From NCBI RefSeq assembly GCF_024732245.1, contig NZ_CP093845.1, positions 3,296,272 through 3,360,271 of the forward strand: a stretch of DNA of 64,000 nt, written 5' to 3'. This DNA is from Dietzia sp. B32 (lineage in GTDB: Bacteria; Actinomycetota; Actinomycetes; Mycobacteriales; Mycobacteriaceae). Under the pieces are notes generated by a model. That model saw only the letters and a list, made by a program, of their open reading frames with translations. It had not been told where the DNA came from and made no database searches. The translations under genes and the position numbers were made by a program. Numbering within the stretch: position 1 is the stretch's first letter; every line of letters starts with the position of its first letter. Below, piece by piece: positions 34,892-47,727 of the stretch.

Positions 34892-36031
34892 TCAGGGCCG
34901 GACGGACAGGTCCACCTTCTGGAATCCCTTGACATCGGAGTAGCCGCACTTGGCCATGGCCCGACGCAGGCCACCCATGAGGTTCCGGGTGCCGTCCGGG
35001 ACGCTGGTCGGCCCCTCGAGGACCTCTGCCAGCGGCGCCAGGGCCGTCTCGTCCTCCACCTCGGACACGTGCCCCCGCGGCACCTTGGGGTGAGCCGAGA
35101 CCGCATCCCAGTAGACGCCTCGGCCCGGGGACTCCAGAGACCCCGCCAGGAGGGGTCCCAGGACCACGGCGTCGGCGCCGCACGCCACTGCGCGGGCGAT
35201 GTCGCCGGAGGTGTAGATGTCACCGTCCGCCAGCACGTGGACGTAGCGGCCCCCGGTCTCGTCCAGGTAGTCCCGGCGGGCCGCGGCCGCGTCGGCGATC
35301 GCGGTGGCCATGTGCACCTCCATACCGAGCACCTGGCCGGTCGTCGTGATGCCGTCGACGCCGCCGTACCCCACGATCACGCCGGCCGCACCGGTGCGCA
35401 TGAGGTGCAGCGCGGTCTTGTAGTCGACCACGCCGCCGGCGATCACCGGGACGTCCAGGCCCCCGATGAACTCCCTGAGGTCGAGAGGGGCGTCCTCGCC
35501 GCTGACGTGCTCGGCCGAGATGATGGTGCCCTGCACGACCAGCATGTCGATCCCGGCCGCGACGAGTCCCGGGGTGAGCTCGCGCGCGTGCTGCGGCGAG
35601 ACCCGCACCGCGACGGTCGCGCCCTCGTCCCGGATGCGGTGGACCGCGGCGGCGAGGAGCTCGCGGTCGATGGGCGCACGGTGCAGCTCCTGCAGCCGCG
35701 CCACGGCCCGGTGCCCGGTCACGTCGTCCAAGGCCAGCTCCCGCAGCTCGGCGATCACCGCATCGGGATCCGCGTGGCGGGCCCAGAGTCCCTCACCGTT
35801 GAGGACGGCCAGACCACCGAGCTTGGAGAACTCCACCGCCGAGGACGGGGAGACCACCGCGTCGGTCGGGTGGGTCATCACGGGGATGTCCATCTGGTAG
35901 GCGTCGATCTGCCAGGCGGTGGACACCTCCTTGGAGCTACGGGTGCGGCGGGAAGGGACGATGTCGACCTCGCCCAGTCCGTACATACGACGGGCCTCGC
36001 GACCCAGGCCGATCTCCACGACGTTGCGCAC
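34892..36031 (-). CDS. guaB3: GuaB3, IMP-dehydrogenase-family protein
   Basis: This 379-residue member of the IMPDH/GMP-reductase barrel family lacks CBS domains. It is the actinobacterial GuaB3 type that sits next to guaB2. Starting at GTG 36031 it reads RNVVEIGLGREARR, as in mycobacterial GuaB3. The phosphate-binding region VIVGYGGVDG, and LADGDIYTSGDIARAVACGA after it, replace the usual IMPDH catalytic loop. The canonical catalytic Cys of the GxGSxC motif is absent, so its reaction is unclear. It starts 6 bases after guaB2. Confidence 0.9.
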   Translation of the reverse strand: MRNVVEIGLGREARRMYGLGEVDIVPSRRTRSSKEVSTAWQIDAYQMDIPVMTHPTDAVVSPSSAVEFSKLGGLAVLNGEGLWARHADPDAVIAELRELALDDVTGHRAVARLQELHRAPIDRELLAAAVHRIRDEGATVAVRVSPQHARELTPGLVAAGIDMLVVQGTIISAEHVSGEDAPLDLREFIGGLDVPVIAGGVVDYKTALHLMRTGAAGVIVGYGGVDGITTTGQVLGMEVHMATAIADAAAARRDYLDETGGRYVHVLADGDIYTSGDIARAVACGADAVVLGPLLAGSLESPGRGVYWDAVSAHPKVPRGHVSEVEDETALAPLAEVLEGPTSVPDGTRNLMGGLRRAMAKCGYSDVKGFQKVDLSVRP

Positions 36032-36037
36032 GCGACT

Positions 36038-37666
<1,629 letters not shown>

Positions 37667-37686
37667 TCACGGGTACGGTGGAGGGC

Positions 37687-38109
37687 GTGAACGATCCCCT
37701 ACGGCACGGAATGCCGCCCGACCCGTTCGCCGGTGATCCGGATGATCCCGCTGCGGAACTGGCCGAGCTCGACCCCGTCGACGACGGCATGCCCGCCGGC
37801 CCCCTCGACGCGGATGAGCGGCGAGCGATCGAGGAGGATCTCGCGGACCTCGCGGAGTTCCGCCACCTGTTGGCCCCGATCGGGGTGAAGGGCGTGGCCG
37901 TCCAGTGCGACGACTGCGCGGAGGAGCACTACCACGAGTGGGACATGCTCCGGGCCAACCTCATGCAGTTGCTCGAGGACGGTTCCCTGCTGCCGCACGA
38001 GCCCGCCTTCGATCCGATCCCCGACGACTACGTGACCTGGGAGTACTGCCGCGGTTACGCGGATGCCGTCCGCGCCCTGCGCCCGCGCCGGTTGAACTGG
38101 CGGCGCTGA
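37687..38109 (+). CDS. DUF5319 protein
   Basis: This 140-residue acidic protein matches DUF5319 and sits at the position of Rv3412 of M. tuberculosis, divergent from guaB2 and convergent with rsdA. The central VQCDDCAEEHYHEWDMLRANL contains a Cys-x2-Cys pair and His residues that could bind metal. The C terminus is YVTWEYCRGYADAVRALR. GTG 37687 is chosen because TACGGT (37674-37679) is placed as a leaderless -10 and GGAGGG precedes it. Function is unknown. Confidence 0.85.
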   Translation: MNDPLRHGMPPDPFAGDPDDPAAELAELDPVDDGMPAGPLDADERRAIEEDLADLAEFRHLLAPIGVKGVAVQCDDCAEEHYHEWDMLRANLMQLLEDGSLLPHEPAFDPIPDDYVTWEYCRGYADAVRALRPRRLNWRR

Positions 38110-38171
38110 CCGCGGGTGCCGGTGGGCTGTGAGGGCGTCGACCCACGCGCCCGGAAGACGCCGCGTGGCGA

Positions 38172-39203
38172 TCAGTTGGTCGGAGAGGCCGCCTGGCTCG
38201 TCTGTTGCGGCTTCGACTGCACCGGCTGCGTGGGGGTCGGGACCTGCGTCACCGTGGTGCGGCTCGGCGTCGGGGCCACCACTGCCCGGTCGTCATCCGC
38301 CCCCTCGCTCTCACGCCCCGTCGTGGGTGAGAGGAAATCCTGGATCCGCTGTGTGTCGATCGGGATCTGCAGCGTGGTGGAGATCCGCAGCCCGTCGAGC
38401 GGCAGCGGGATCACCGGCATCCCCGCAGGTGGCGGGGGGATCAGGTTGGACGGCAGCGGCACCGGGACACCGGGCACGAGGGTCGCCGCCCCCGGGGCGG
38501 GCGCCGACGACGGGGCGGGCGGCGGAGGCGGCGCGGGCGACGGGACCGCGCTCGGGGTCACCCTGCTCAGATCACGCTTGATCGCATCTCGTCGCTTCAT
38601 CAACTCGACACGCTCGGACGCGTCGGAGACCTCGTCGAGGCGCTCGCTCACCTCCTCGAGCAGACGCTCGGCCTCACCCCTGTCCCCCTCGCGGGCGGCG
38701 AGGTCTGCGGCGGCGAGATAGTCGCTGAGATCGTTGACCAGTTCGACGTTCCCGGCACGGTCGGAGAACATCGTCTTGGACACGCCCCAGAGCGGGTCCC
38801 CCGGCATGGCGCTGTGCGCGGCCACGGACAGGCCGCCGACGATCAGTGCGGCCACGGCGGCGGCACCGGTCACGGCCTGCCACAGGGCCGGCCGCTGGCC
38901 GTGGTGGTGTTCGTCGGACCGCGCCCACCCGCGGCGGGGCCACAGGCGGGAGACGTTCGGAGAGAGGGCGACCTCGATCTCCTCGTCGCTCGGCAGGTCG
39001 GGCAGCGCAGCGGAATCCAGGTCGGCGCGCCAGTCGGCGAGGATCGCGACGAGCGCGTCGTCGCCCGCGGGGCGGTCGCCTCGTCCGAGCGCGTCGAGGA
39101 GTTCGTCGTCGCGGTCCAGCTCTGCCCGGTCCACGTCGTGCTCGACGAGCGAGGCGTCATCGTCCCGGGTGCCGGGATCGACTTCGTCGTCGTTCATCGC
39201 CAT
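38172..39203 (-). CDS. rsdA: Anti-sigma-D factor RsdA
   Basis: This single-pass membrane protein is predicted to hold SigD inactive. The 343-residue protein has an acidic N-terminal SigD-binding segment (about 1-70), a conserved WRADLDSAALPDLPSDEEIE region and a transmembrane helix at about 106-128. An extracytoplasmic domain begins AMPGDPLWGVSKTMFS, and a very Pro/Ser-rich tail follows. In mycobacteria RsdA is degraded to free SigD. The start overlaps the sigD end by 10 bases. ATG 39197 is an alternative two codons in. Confidence 0.85.
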   Translation of the reverse strand: MAMNDDEVDPGTRDDDASLVEHDVDRAELDRDDELLDALGRGDRPAGDDALVAILADWRADLDSAALPDLPSDEEIEVALSPNVSRLWPRRGWARSDEHHHGQRPALWQAVTGAAAVAALIVGGLSVAAHSAMPGDPLWGVSKTMFSDRAGNVELVNDLSDYLAAADLAAREGDRGEAERLLEEVSERLDEVSDASERVELMKRRDAIKRDLSRVTPSAVPSPAPPPPPAPSSAPAPGAATLVPGVPVPLPSNLIPPPPAGMPVIPLPLDGLRISTTLQIPIDTQRIQDFLSPTTGRESEGADDDRAVVAPTPSRTTVTQVPTPTQPVQSKPQQTSQAASPTN

Positions 39204-39775
39204 CGCTCCTCTCCGTCCTGCTCGATCCTCGCCCGGAGCTGCTTCATCGCCCGGTGTTGGGCGACCCGCACGGCTCCGGCCGTACTGTCGACGATCTCCG
39301 CGGTTTCCTCCGCGGACAGTCCGACCACCACACGGAGCCGGATTATCTCCCTCTGTTTCTCGGGCAGGGTGCCGAGGAGGCGGCTCACCGCTCTCGACAC
39401 CTCGCCGTCGAGGACGTGGTCCTCCGGCCCCGTGTCGGTAGAGAGCACCTCGGGGAGGTACTCCACGGGATCGGACTTGTTCCGCGCGGCGCCACGATGG
39501 GCGTCCGCGACCTTGTGGGCCGCGATCCCGTACACGAAGGCCATGAAGGGACGTCCCTGGTCCCGGTATCCCGGCAGAGCCGAGAGGACCGCGATCAGCA
39601 CTTCCTGGGCGACATCGTCAGCAGACAGGTTGACCCTCTCCGAGCCACCGACACGGGAGCGGCAATACCGCACCACACCGGGCCGTACGAGCTCCAGCAC
39701 CCGCGCGGCGGCGGTGCGGTCACCCTTGACCGCATCGGCTACGGCGAGTTCCAACTCGTCTGCTGTACCTGTCAT
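39194..39775 (-). CDS. sigD: ECF RNA polymerase sigma factor SigD
   Basis: This 193-residue sigma factor has region 2 (about 25-90, including VNLSADDVAQEVLIAVLSAL for core binding and YGIAAHKVADAHRG for -10 recognition) and region 4 (about 135-185, LPEKQREIIRLRVVVGLSAEE). It matches SigD in the Mycobacteriales and lies next to rsdA as expected. SigD affects ribosomal and stress genes in starved mycobacteria. The M. tuberculosis gene order has whiB3 between sigD and groEL1, and that gene is not here. Confidence 0.9.
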   Translation of the reverse strand: MTGTADELELAVADAVKGDRTAAARVLELVRPGVVRYCRSRVGGSERVNLSADDVAQEVLIAVLSALPGYRDQGRPFMAFVYGIAAHKVADAHRGAARNKSDPVEYLPEVLSTDTGPEDHVLDGEVSRAVSRLLGTLPEKQREIIRLRVVVGLSAEETAEIVDSTAGAVRVAQHRAMKQLRARIEQDGEERWR

Positions 39776-39993
39776 CGGATTTCGGGGGCCCCGTGTTACA
39801 CGGATGTGTTACGGGGCACGGCCTTTCTCTCGAGTCGCGACACGCGTCGCGACGGGTCCCACATCCCGGCCCGACTGACGGCCGGTGTGGCTCGGGCCCA
39901 GAATAGGCGTGTGACCCCTGTGCCGGGGGACTACTGGTGAGCGCCAAGCGTAACCGCTCGGGGGCGCGTGGGACCACGCGACCGGTCCGGAAC

Positions 39994-40042
39994 GGCCCAC
40001 GGGCCCCGCCACCCGCGGCGCGGGGTGCGGGGCCCGTGGGCC
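39994..40042 (-). terminator. Strong GC hairpin after groEL1
   Basis: GGCCCACGGGCCCCGC pairs perfectly over 16 bases with GCGGGGCCCGTGGGCC at 40027-40042, with further pairing inside. It starts 9 bases after the groEL1 stop on the minus strand. There is no T-run, so the hairpin may act as a transcript 3'-end stabiliser or a GC-type terminator. Confidence 0.6.
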
Positions 40043-40050
40043 GATCGGGA

Positions 40051-41790
<1,740 letters not shown>

Positions 41791-41795
41791 TCACG

Positions 41796-42083
41796 TCAGT
41801 CGATGACAGCGAGGACGTCACGCGAGGAGAGGATCAGGTACTCCTTGCCCTCGTACTTGATCTCGGTGCCGCCGTACTTCGAGTAGATGACCTTGTCCCC
41901 CTCCTTGATATCCATGGGGATGCGGTCGCCGTCCTCGTCGAAGCGGCCCTTGCCGACCGCGACGACGGTGCCCTCCTGGGGCTTTTCCTTGGCGGTGTCC
42001 GGGATGACGAGGCCCGACGCCGTGGTGGTCTCGGCCTCGAGGGCCTCGACGAGAATCTTGTCCTCAAGCGGCTTGATCGCCAC
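41796..42083 (-). CDS. groES: 10-kDa co-chaperonin GroES
   Basis: This 95-residue cap of the GroEL chamber begins [17 protein letters not shown] and has the mobile loop [18 protein letters not shown] plus [17 protein letters not shown] at the C terminus. GTG 42083 follows a GGGAGG ribosome site. A longer open frame to 42449 runs through the promoter and CIRCE and is not coding. It is the first gene of the groES-groEL1 operon. Confidence 0.95.
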   Translation of the reverse strand: MAIKPLEDKILVEALEAETTTASGLVIPDTAKEKPQEGTVVAVGKGRFDEDGDRIPMDIKEGDKVIYSKYGGTEIKYEGKEYLILSSRDVLAVID

Positions 42084-42238
42084 GATGATCCTCCCGTATG
42101 GGGTGCGGTCGCCCGGGAACCGGGCGACTCGGAGTGTGGTTCGACAGATCGGGACGCCGGTGGGCGACCCGTGGTTCATGTATGACCCGGGCTGCCGCGT
42201 GCACCGTCGCGGGTGGCGCCCTCGGAGCTCCGTGTCTA

Positions 42239-42265
42239 TTGGCACTCTACACAGGCGAGTGCCAG
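42239..42265. promoter_or_regulatory. CIRCE element (HrcA operator) of groES-groEL1
   Basis: TTGGCACTC, a nine-base spacer and GAGTGCCAG form an 8-of-9 inverted repeat that closely matches canonical TTAGCACTC-N9-GAGTGCTAA. It lies about 155 bases before the groES start and indicates heat-shock repression by HrcA. The rest of the 42084-42433 gap shows no gene. A TAGGCT hexamer at 42352-42357 could be the -10 box of the FNT gene. Confidence 0.88.
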
Positions 42266-42433
42266 CACTCAAGGAAACGAGGTGCGGGGTCCACATCCAC
42301 CTCGGTTCCCGGCGCGTCGGCGAACCCGTCGCACCCGACCCGGCCGGAGGTAGGCTCACCCGCACGCACGGACATCTACCGGAGAACCCCCTCTGCCCGA
42401 CCCGATATCCATCGAGGACAGCGAGGTCCAGCA

Positions 42434-43279
42434 ATGACCGCAGTCGCACCCCCCGACATCGTCACCGCCGCCGTCGAGGGCGGGGAGAAGAAGGCCCACG
42501 CCCCGGGGTGGCAACTGGCCCTCCGAGGGTTCCTCGCCGTCTACCTGCTCGGCGCGGCCACCCTGCTGGCCGTCGTGGTCACCGAGGCGACCGGCGTGGC
42601 GATCCTGGGTGCCGTCCTCTTCCCCCTCGGTCTCACCCTGGTCGTCCTGCTCGGCTGGGAACTCGTCACCGGCGCCTACGGGCTGGTCCCGTTGGCCGCG
42701 ATGGAGGGGCGGATCCGGGTCCGGGACTGCCTGCGTGTGTTCGGCTGGATGATCCTCGGGCACGCCGTCGGCGGGCTGGCGGCGGCGTGGATGCTCACCT
42801 CGGTGCTCACCGGGATGGGGACCGAACCCGATGCCACCGGGGTCCAGGGCCTGGTGGATCTCGCGGTCGAGAAGACGGTCGACTACAAGGAGGCGGGTCT
42901 CATCACCGGTCTCGGCTGGGTCACGTTGAGCGCCGTGTTGTGCAACTGGTTGGTCGCGCTCGGGGTCATCATGTCGTTCTCCTCCACGAGCACCTCGGGC
43001 AAGATCCTGGCCATCTGGCTGCCGATCCTCACGTTCTACGCCCTCGGTTACGAGCACGCGGTCGTCAACCACTTCACCATCCCCGCGGGCATGATGTCGG
43101 GCGCCGACGTGAGCATCGCCGACTGGTTGCTGTGGAACCAGATTCCCGTGCACATAGGCAACTTCGTCGGCGGATTCACCCTCGCCGGCCTGGGCCTGTA
43201 TTTCGCGCAGCGCACGCGGGTCGACCGCTCCGCCGCGTCCGGGCACACCGACCCCGCCGCCGGGGCCGGCGGCGCCTGA
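42434..43279 (+). CDS. Formate/nitrite transporter (FNT) family channel
   Basis: This pentameric membrane channel type conducts formate, nitrite, hydrosulfide or lactate. The 281-residue protein has six hydrophobic helices. The FNT signatures are [13 protein letters not shown] and the C-terminal [19 protein letters not shown], and [14 protein letters not shown] carries the conserved pore histidine. The ATG at 42434 begins the protein. A frame open upstream overlaps the CIRCE region and is not used. It is divergent from groES. Substrate is undetermined. Confidence 0.88.
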   Translation: MTAVAPPDIVTAAVEGGEKKAHAPGWQLALRGFLAVYLLGAATLLAVVVTEATGVAILGAVLFPLGLTLVVLLGWELVTGAYGLVPLAAMEGRIRVRDCLRVFGWMILGHAVGGLAAAWMLTSVLTGMGTEPDATGVQGLVDLAVEKTVDYKEAGLITGLGWVTLSAVLCNWLVALGVIMSFSSTSTSGKILAIWLPILTFYALGYEHAVVNHFTIPAGMMSGADVSIADWLLWNQIPVHIGNFVGGFTLAGLGLYFAQRTRVDRSAASGHTDPAAGAGGA

Positions 43280-43288
43280 CCTCGTCCG

Positions 43289-43666
43289 GTGCACCCTTCC
43301 CGGAGGCCGGGGGATCAGCCCGGCCCGCCGCACCCCCGACCCGGGCACCCGTACGACGCGCCGGGGACGCCGCGGCCCACCGGCACCAACGGACTGTCCG
43401 TCATCGCACTCGTGATCGCGGTCGCCAACGTGGTGTTCGGCTCGTTCCTCGGGATGTTCGTCCCGTTGGTCCCCGCCGCCGCCGCGGTGGTCGTGGTCGC
43501 GCTCGGACACGTGTCGCTGACGCATATCACCCGGAATGGTCAGCAGGGCAGGGAGATGGCCGTGTCGGCCCTCGCGATCGGCTACCTCTGCCTCGCCGGG
43601 TTCGCCGCGTTCCTGGTGCTGACCTTCACGTTCACCGCCGTGGGGATGGCGCTGCTCGGCTTCTAG
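43289..43666 (+). CDS. DUF4190-like membrane protein
   Basis: This 125-residue protein has a Pro/Gly-rich N terminus (about 1-33) and hydrophobic segments at about 35-52, 54-72 and 92-118, with [19 protein letters not shown] between. That is the pattern of DUF4190 proteins. It starts at GTG 9 bases after the FNT gene, so the two are probably co-transcribed. Its stop overlaps the stop of the convergent tsaD by four bases. Confidence 0.78.
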   Translation: MHPSRRPGDQPGPPHPRPGHPYDAPGTPRPTGTNGLSVIALVIAVANVVFGSFLGMFVPLVPAAAAVVVVALGHVSLTHITRNGQQGREMAVSALAIGYLCLAGFAAFLVLTFTFTAVGMALLGF

Positions 43667-44700
43667 GCGACCTGGGTGATCTCGACCGGCAGCCCGGGGT
43701 CGGCCGCCACGGTCAGGGGGCTGGGGTCCGCGCCCGCGGCGAGGAGCGCGGAGGCGACCCCCACCACCATCGCGCCGTTGTCGGTGCACAACCGTGGCCG
43801 CGGGACGCGCAGCGTCAGCCCGGCCTCGGCACACCGCTGGGCGGCGAGTTCCCGAAGCCGCGAGTTGGCGGCGACCCCTCCGCCCACGAGCAGGGTGTCC
43901 ACGCCCAGATCGGTGCAGGCCCGGACCGCCTTCATGGTGAGGACGTCGGCCACCGCCTCCTGGAACGAGGCGGCGACGTCCGCGACGTCCAACTCCTCAC
44001 CGTCGCGTTCGGCGGCCTCGATGCGCCGGGCGACCGAGGTCTTGAGCCCGGAGAAGGAGAAGTCGTGCCGGGCGTCGCGCGGCCCGGTCATCCCGCGGGG
44101 GAAGGCGATCGCCCCGGGGTCACCGGTGCCCGCGAGTCGGTCGATCACCGGACCGCCCGGATACCCCAGGCCGAGCAGGCGGGCCACCTTGTCGTAGGCC
44201 TCGCCGGCGGCGTCGTCGACGGTCGACCCGAGTTCGACGACCGGTTCGGTGAGAGAACGTACGTGGAGCAGCTGGGTGTGCCCACCGGAGACCAGCAGGG
44301 CCACGCACTCGGGCAGGGGGTCACCGTCGAACCCCGCGACGGCCACGTGGCCGACGAGGTGGTTGACGGCGTAGAAGGGCGTCCCCCACGCGGCCGCATA
44401 GGCCTTGGCCGCGGATGACCCCACGAGCAGCGCCCCGGACAATCCGGGCCCGATCGTGGCGGCGACGGCGTCGGGGCGCCCCACCCCGGCCTCGGCGAGG
44501 GCCGCGCGGACGGTGGGCACGATCGCTTCGAGGTGGGCGCGGGAGGCGATCTCGGGGACCACTCCGCCGAACCGGGCGTGCTCGGACATCGAGGAGGCCA
44601 CCACGTCGGACAGCAGTTCGGCCCGCCCGTCGTCGTGTACGCGCGCGACGGCCACCCCCGTCTCGTCGCACGAGCTCTCGATCCCCATGACGGTCCTCAC
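43663..44700 (-). CDS. tsaD: tRNA N6-adenosine threonylcarbamoyltransferase TsaD
   Basis: TsaD transfers the threonylcarbamoyl group to A37 of ANN-reading tRNAs (t6A). The 345-residue protein has the ASKHA start [14 protein letters not shown], the metal-binding histidines in NHLVGH, the motif [13 protein letters not shown] and the C-terminal [11 protein letters not shown] 44700 overlaps the rimI stop (GTGA). A frame continues open to 45150 but runs through rimI. TsaB and TsaE, the other t6A factors, lie in the same operon. Confidence 0.94.
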   Translation of the reverse strand: MRTVMGIESSCDETGVAVARVHDDGRAELLSDVVASSMSEHARFGGVVPEIASRAHLEAIVPTVRAALAEAGVGRPDAVAATIGPGLSGALLVGSSAAKAYAAAWGTPFYAVNHLVGHVAVAGFDGDPLPECVALLVSGGHTQLLHVRSLTEPVVELGSTVDDAAGEAYDKVARLLGLGYPGGPVIDRLAGTGDPGAIAFPRGMTGPRDARHDFSFSGLKTSVARRIEAAERDGEELDVADVAASFQEAVADVLTMKAVRACTDLGVDTLLVGGGVAANSRLRELAAQRCAEAGLTLRVPRPRLCTDNGAMVVGVASALLAAGADPSPLTVAADPGLPVEITQVA

Positions 44701-45212
44701 CGGCTGCTCCCCTTCCCTGCGTCGCGTTCTCCACCGGCGCGCGCCGGCCGCACCATGAGGTGCGCGTCTGCCATGCTCGGCCGGTAGTACCGGGGCCGGA
44801 GCCCCACCACCTCGAACCCGTGGGCCTCGTACAGGGTGCGGGCCGGGACGTTGTCGGTCCGCACGTCGAGCACCACGGGTGCCGCGTCGGCGTCCGCGAC
44901 GGCGAGCATGCGTTCCAGGAGCGCGCGCCCGATCCCGCGGCCCTGGTGTGCCGGGTCGACCCCGATGGTGTGCACTTCGTATTCGCGGTCGCCCTCGGGT
45001 CCGAGCACGGCCAGCACGGCGTAGCCGACGAGGACGTCGTCCACCCGCGCGGCGAGGCACAGGGTGTGCCGGGAGCCGATCTCGGACAGGAACGCTCGTG
45101 CCGACCACGGCCCGTCGGCGGGGAACAGCACCCTCTCGAGGTCGGCGCACCGCATGGCGTCGTCGGCGACCAGGTGATCGTGGACGACGGCGGCCGACGG
45201 GGGCCCGCTCAT
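44697..45212 (-). CDS. rimI: Ribosomal-protein-alanine N-acetyltransferase
   Basis: This GNAT acetyltransferase of 171 residues has the acetyl-CoA loop in [15 protein letters not shown] (about 92-106) and the C-terminal motif [23 protein letters not shown]. RimI acetylates N termini, classically ribosomal protein S18. It lies between tsaB and tsaD and overlaps both by four bases, an arrangement conserved in many bacteria. Confidence 0.9.
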   Translation of the reverse strand: MSGPPSAAVVHDHLVADDAMRCADLERVLFPADGPWSARAFLSEIGSRHTLCLAARVDDVLVGYAVLAVLGPEGDREYEVHTIGVDPAHQGRGIGRALLERMLAVADADAAPVVLDVRTDNVPARTLYEAHGFEVVGLRPRYYRPSMADAHLMVRPARAGGERDAGKGSSR

Positions 45213-45943
45213 CGCTGAACCCCGCGCAGCGCGGTCGAGGGTGCGGCGCGCCGGGGCGGGACGGCGTCGGGTCGACGCAGGTAGAGCGGTTCCAGCGGGG
45301 CCGGGGTGGCGCCCGTCAGGAGGTCGGGCGCGGCGACCGCCACGAGGCCCGCGGGGTCAGGGGCGGAGACGGCAGCCAGGACCGCGCCGGCGACACCGGG
45401 GTCGGCTGCGGTGATCTCCCCCAGACGGGCGGGGTCGCCGACCAGGTGGCCGATGCCGGCCACGTCGATCGCGGCGGCGGGGCCCACCGTGGGGCCCGAC
45501 GTCCGCACGCCGTCGGCGGAGTAGCGGGCGTGGTACGCCTCACGGCGTCGGGCATCGGTGACGACGACGAGGTCTCCGGTCGCCCCGGCGGCGCGCGCGG
45601 TGGCCGCGAGCCCGTCGAGCGAACACACCCCGTGGACCGGCCTGGAGACGGCGTCGGCGAAGGCGGTGGCGGTGGCCATCCCCACCCGTAGCCCGGTGAA
45701 CGGCCCCGGCCCGGTGCCCACGACCACGGCGTCGAGGTCGCCCGGCGTCAGGCCCGCGTCGGCGAGGCACTGCAGGATGTGCGGGGTGAGTAGCTCCGCG
45801 TGGGCGCGGGGGTCCTCGGTGACCCGGGTGGCCAGGGTCTCGACATGCGGGGGCTCGACGTGCGGGTGGTGGTCGCCGGGCACGAGTCGGCACACCCCTG
45901 CGGTGACGAAGGGGGTCGAGGTGTCTACGGCGAGGACGAGCAC
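45209..45943 (-). CDS. tsaB: tRNA threonylcarbamoyladenosine biosynthesis protein TsaB
   Basis: TsaB is the partner of TsaD in t6A synthesis. The 244-residue protein begins [17 protein letters not shown] and has [17 protein letters not shown] near 85-100, both hallmarks of TsaB. GTG 45943 fits the family start, and a longer open frame overlapping tsaE is a shadow. It lies 4 bases after the tsaE stop. Confidence 0.92.
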   Translation of the reverse strand: MLVLAVDTSTPFVTAGVCRLVPGDHHPHVEPPHVETLATRVTEDPRAHAELLTPHILQCLADAGLTPGDLDAVVVGTGPGPFTGLRVGMATATAFADAVSRPVHGVCSLDGLAATARAAGATGDLVVVTDARRREAYHARYSADGVRTSGPTVGPAAAIDVAGIGHLVGDPARLGEITAADPGVAGAVLAAVSAPDPAGLVAVAAPDLLTGATPAPLEPLYLRRPDAVPPRRAAPSTALRGVQR

Positions 45944-45947
45944 GGGG

Positions 45948-46469
45948 TCAGGGTACCGCCGGGCCGGCCGTGCGACCGGGCGAGGCGCCCCTGTGCCAGG
46001 TGGCCGTCCGGACGTCCGTGTCGTCGGGCCTACGCAGGGTGACGACGAGCGGGGCCTCGACGAGGGAGTCCACGAACCCGGCGCCCCACTCGACGACCAC
46101 GACGTCGCTGTCGAGAGCGGAGTCGAGGTCGAGGGACTCCAACTCGTCGGCCAGATCTCCGCTGGTCGGCTGGGGGCCGTCGGGGTCCTGGCCGCCGAGG
46201 AGGCGGTAGGCGTCGACGTGGACCAACCCGGGATCGCCGGGGGTCGCGGGCGGGTGCCGGCGGGCGATGACGAAGGTCGGCGAGGTGACGCGGCCGCGTA
46301 CCCCGAGCCCGGCGGCGATACCTGTCGTGAGCGCGGTCTTCCCGGCGCCGAGGGGCCCGTCGAGGACCACCACGTCGCCGGCCCGGAGCAGGGCGGAGAG
46401 TTCGGCGCCCAGGGCACGGGTGTCCTCCACCGTGGGCAGCTCGCGCTCACCGGGGACGCGGATCGTCAC
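45948..46469 (-). CDS. tsaE: tRNA threonylcarbamoyladenosine biosynthesis ATPase TsaE
   Basis: This ATPase drives turnover of the TsaB-TsaD complex. The 173-residue protein has Walker A in LDGPLGAGKTAL (about 35-46), the switch SPTFVIARRH, VHVDAYRL and VVVVEWGAGF. It starts at GTG 46469, which lies inside the 3' end of the upstream hydrolase gene (23-base overlap). Confidence 0.93.
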   Translation of the reverse strand: MTIRVPGERELPTVEDTRALGAELSALLRAGDVVVLDGPLGAGKTALTTGIAAGLGVRGRVTSPTFVIARRHPPATPGDPGLVHVDAYRLLGGQDPDGPQPTSGDLADELESLDLDSALDSDVVVVEWGAGFVDSLVEAPLVVTLRRPDDTDVRTATWHRGASPGRTAGPAVP

Positions 46470-47727
46470 GAGGCTCTGTCGTGGTCGGCGCTGTCCTGGT
46501 CGGCGGACGGCCCCGGCCGTCGCGGCGCTCCCGGTCCCGCCACTCGATGATCGCGTCGGCCACCAGGTCCCCCAGCACCTCCGACACGTGGGCGGGTTCC
46601 TCCAACATCACCATGTGGCCGGCCCCGGGGACCACCACGAACTCGGCGTCCGGCAGTTCCTCGACGATGTCGACCGACCGGTCCAGCGGCGTGAGCAGGT
46701 CGCGATCCCCGCACAGGACTGTCGTGCGGACGTCCCGCAGGACGGGCACGGCGGCCGACTCGTCGTGCTGGGTGAGGGTCTCGAAGAAGTTGGCGATGGT
46801 GAGAACGTCGGTCGAGGCGATGAGTTTGTCCACGAACCGGGCGACGGTCGGACTCATCGTGGCCGGGTCGCCGAACGACCCGCCGTAGATGAACGGCGAG
46901 ATGATCGCCCCGAGCGCGCGCCGGCCGTTGGTGAACACCCCGGGACTGCGGCCCGCGAGGCCGGCCAGCCGCGCGACGGACCGGTTGTCGAGCACCGCGC
47001 CGAGTCCGGCCTCGGAGAGCTCGGCCATCGCGGTGGAGACCAACCCGACCCCCAGGACGCGCTCCCGCACGGTCTCCGGGTGGCGCGCGGAGTACCCCAT
47101 GACGGTCATCCCGCCCATGGAGTGCCCGATCACCACCACCGGACCGGTGGGGGCCGTCGCGGAGATGACGGTGTCGAGGTCCCGGGACAGCTGGTCGATG
47201 GTGGAGTTCCTCCGCGAACTCATCCCGCTCAGTCCGTGTCCGCGCTGGTCGTAGAACACCATCCGGATCTCGGAACCGAACCGGTCCGCGAGGTGCCGCC
47301 GCTGGAAGTGCCAGGTGTCCATCGACAGGGTGTAACCGTGGACGAACACGACGGTCATCGGCGCGTCGGTGGGGCCGGCCTCGCGTACTGCCAGCGGCAC
47401 ACCGTCGCTCGCGGCGACCATGGAGCCCCGGTCCACGCCGAGTTCCCACATGTCCTCGCCGGCCCAGGGGTCGTTGGCGCGTCGACCGGGCAGGAGCGTG
47501 ACCACCGAACCGAGCGTCGCCGCTCCGAGGGCGCCCAGGCCCGCACGCAGCCCGCCGGGGGTGCGGATCTGGTCGGTGACGGCCTCGAGGTCCCCGGCCG
47601 CGGCGCCGACGACCTCGGGCGGTCGGATCTCGACCGGCGGCTCGGCTGCGGACCGCGCCGGCCGTCTCGGCAGACGGAGGCGGGGCCTCCCGCGGCGACC
47701 GGTCACCTCGCCGTCGTCCTCGCTCAT
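46447..47727 (-). CDS. Alpha/beta-fold hydrolase
   Basis: The 426-residue protein has a basic, Pro-rich N-terminal segment (about 1-60) and then a hydrolase core. The core contains VVFVHGYTLSMDTW (oxyanion region), the nucleophile in VVVIGHSMGGMTVMGY, an Asp in LCGDRDLLTPLD and a His in VPGAGHMVMLEEP. The triad is complete, so it is probably an active esterase or lipase-like enzyme of unknown substrate. It overlaps alr (ATGA) and tsaE. A hydrophobic stretch near residues 68-85 could anchor it to the membrane. Confidence 0.85.
   Translation of the reverse strand: MSEDDGEVTGRRGRPRLRLPRRPARSAAEPPVEIRPPEVVGAAAGDLEAVTDQIRTPGGLRAGLGALGAATLGSVVTLLPGRRANDPWAGEDMWELGVDRGSMVAASDGVPLAVREAGPTDAPMTVVFVHGYTLSMDTWHFQRRHLADRFGSEIRMVFYDQRGHGLSGMSSRRNSTIDQLSRDLDTVISATAPTGPVVVIGHSMGGMTVMGYSARHPETVRERVLGVGLVSTAMAELSEAGLGAVLDNRSVARLAGLAGRSPGVFTNGRRALGAIISPFIYGGSFGDPATMSPTVARFVDKLIASTDVLTIANFFETLTQHDESAAVPVLRDVRTTVLCGDRDLLTPLDRSVDIVEELPDAEFVVVPGAGHMVMLEEPAHVSEVLGDLVADAIIEWRDRERRDGRGRPPTRTAPTTTEPRDDPRPR

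Noticed and set aside
42084..42449. N-terminal extension of GroES of about 120 residues.
   Set aside because: It would translate through the CIRCE element and promoter. GroES homology and a GGGAGG ribosome site fix the start at 42083.
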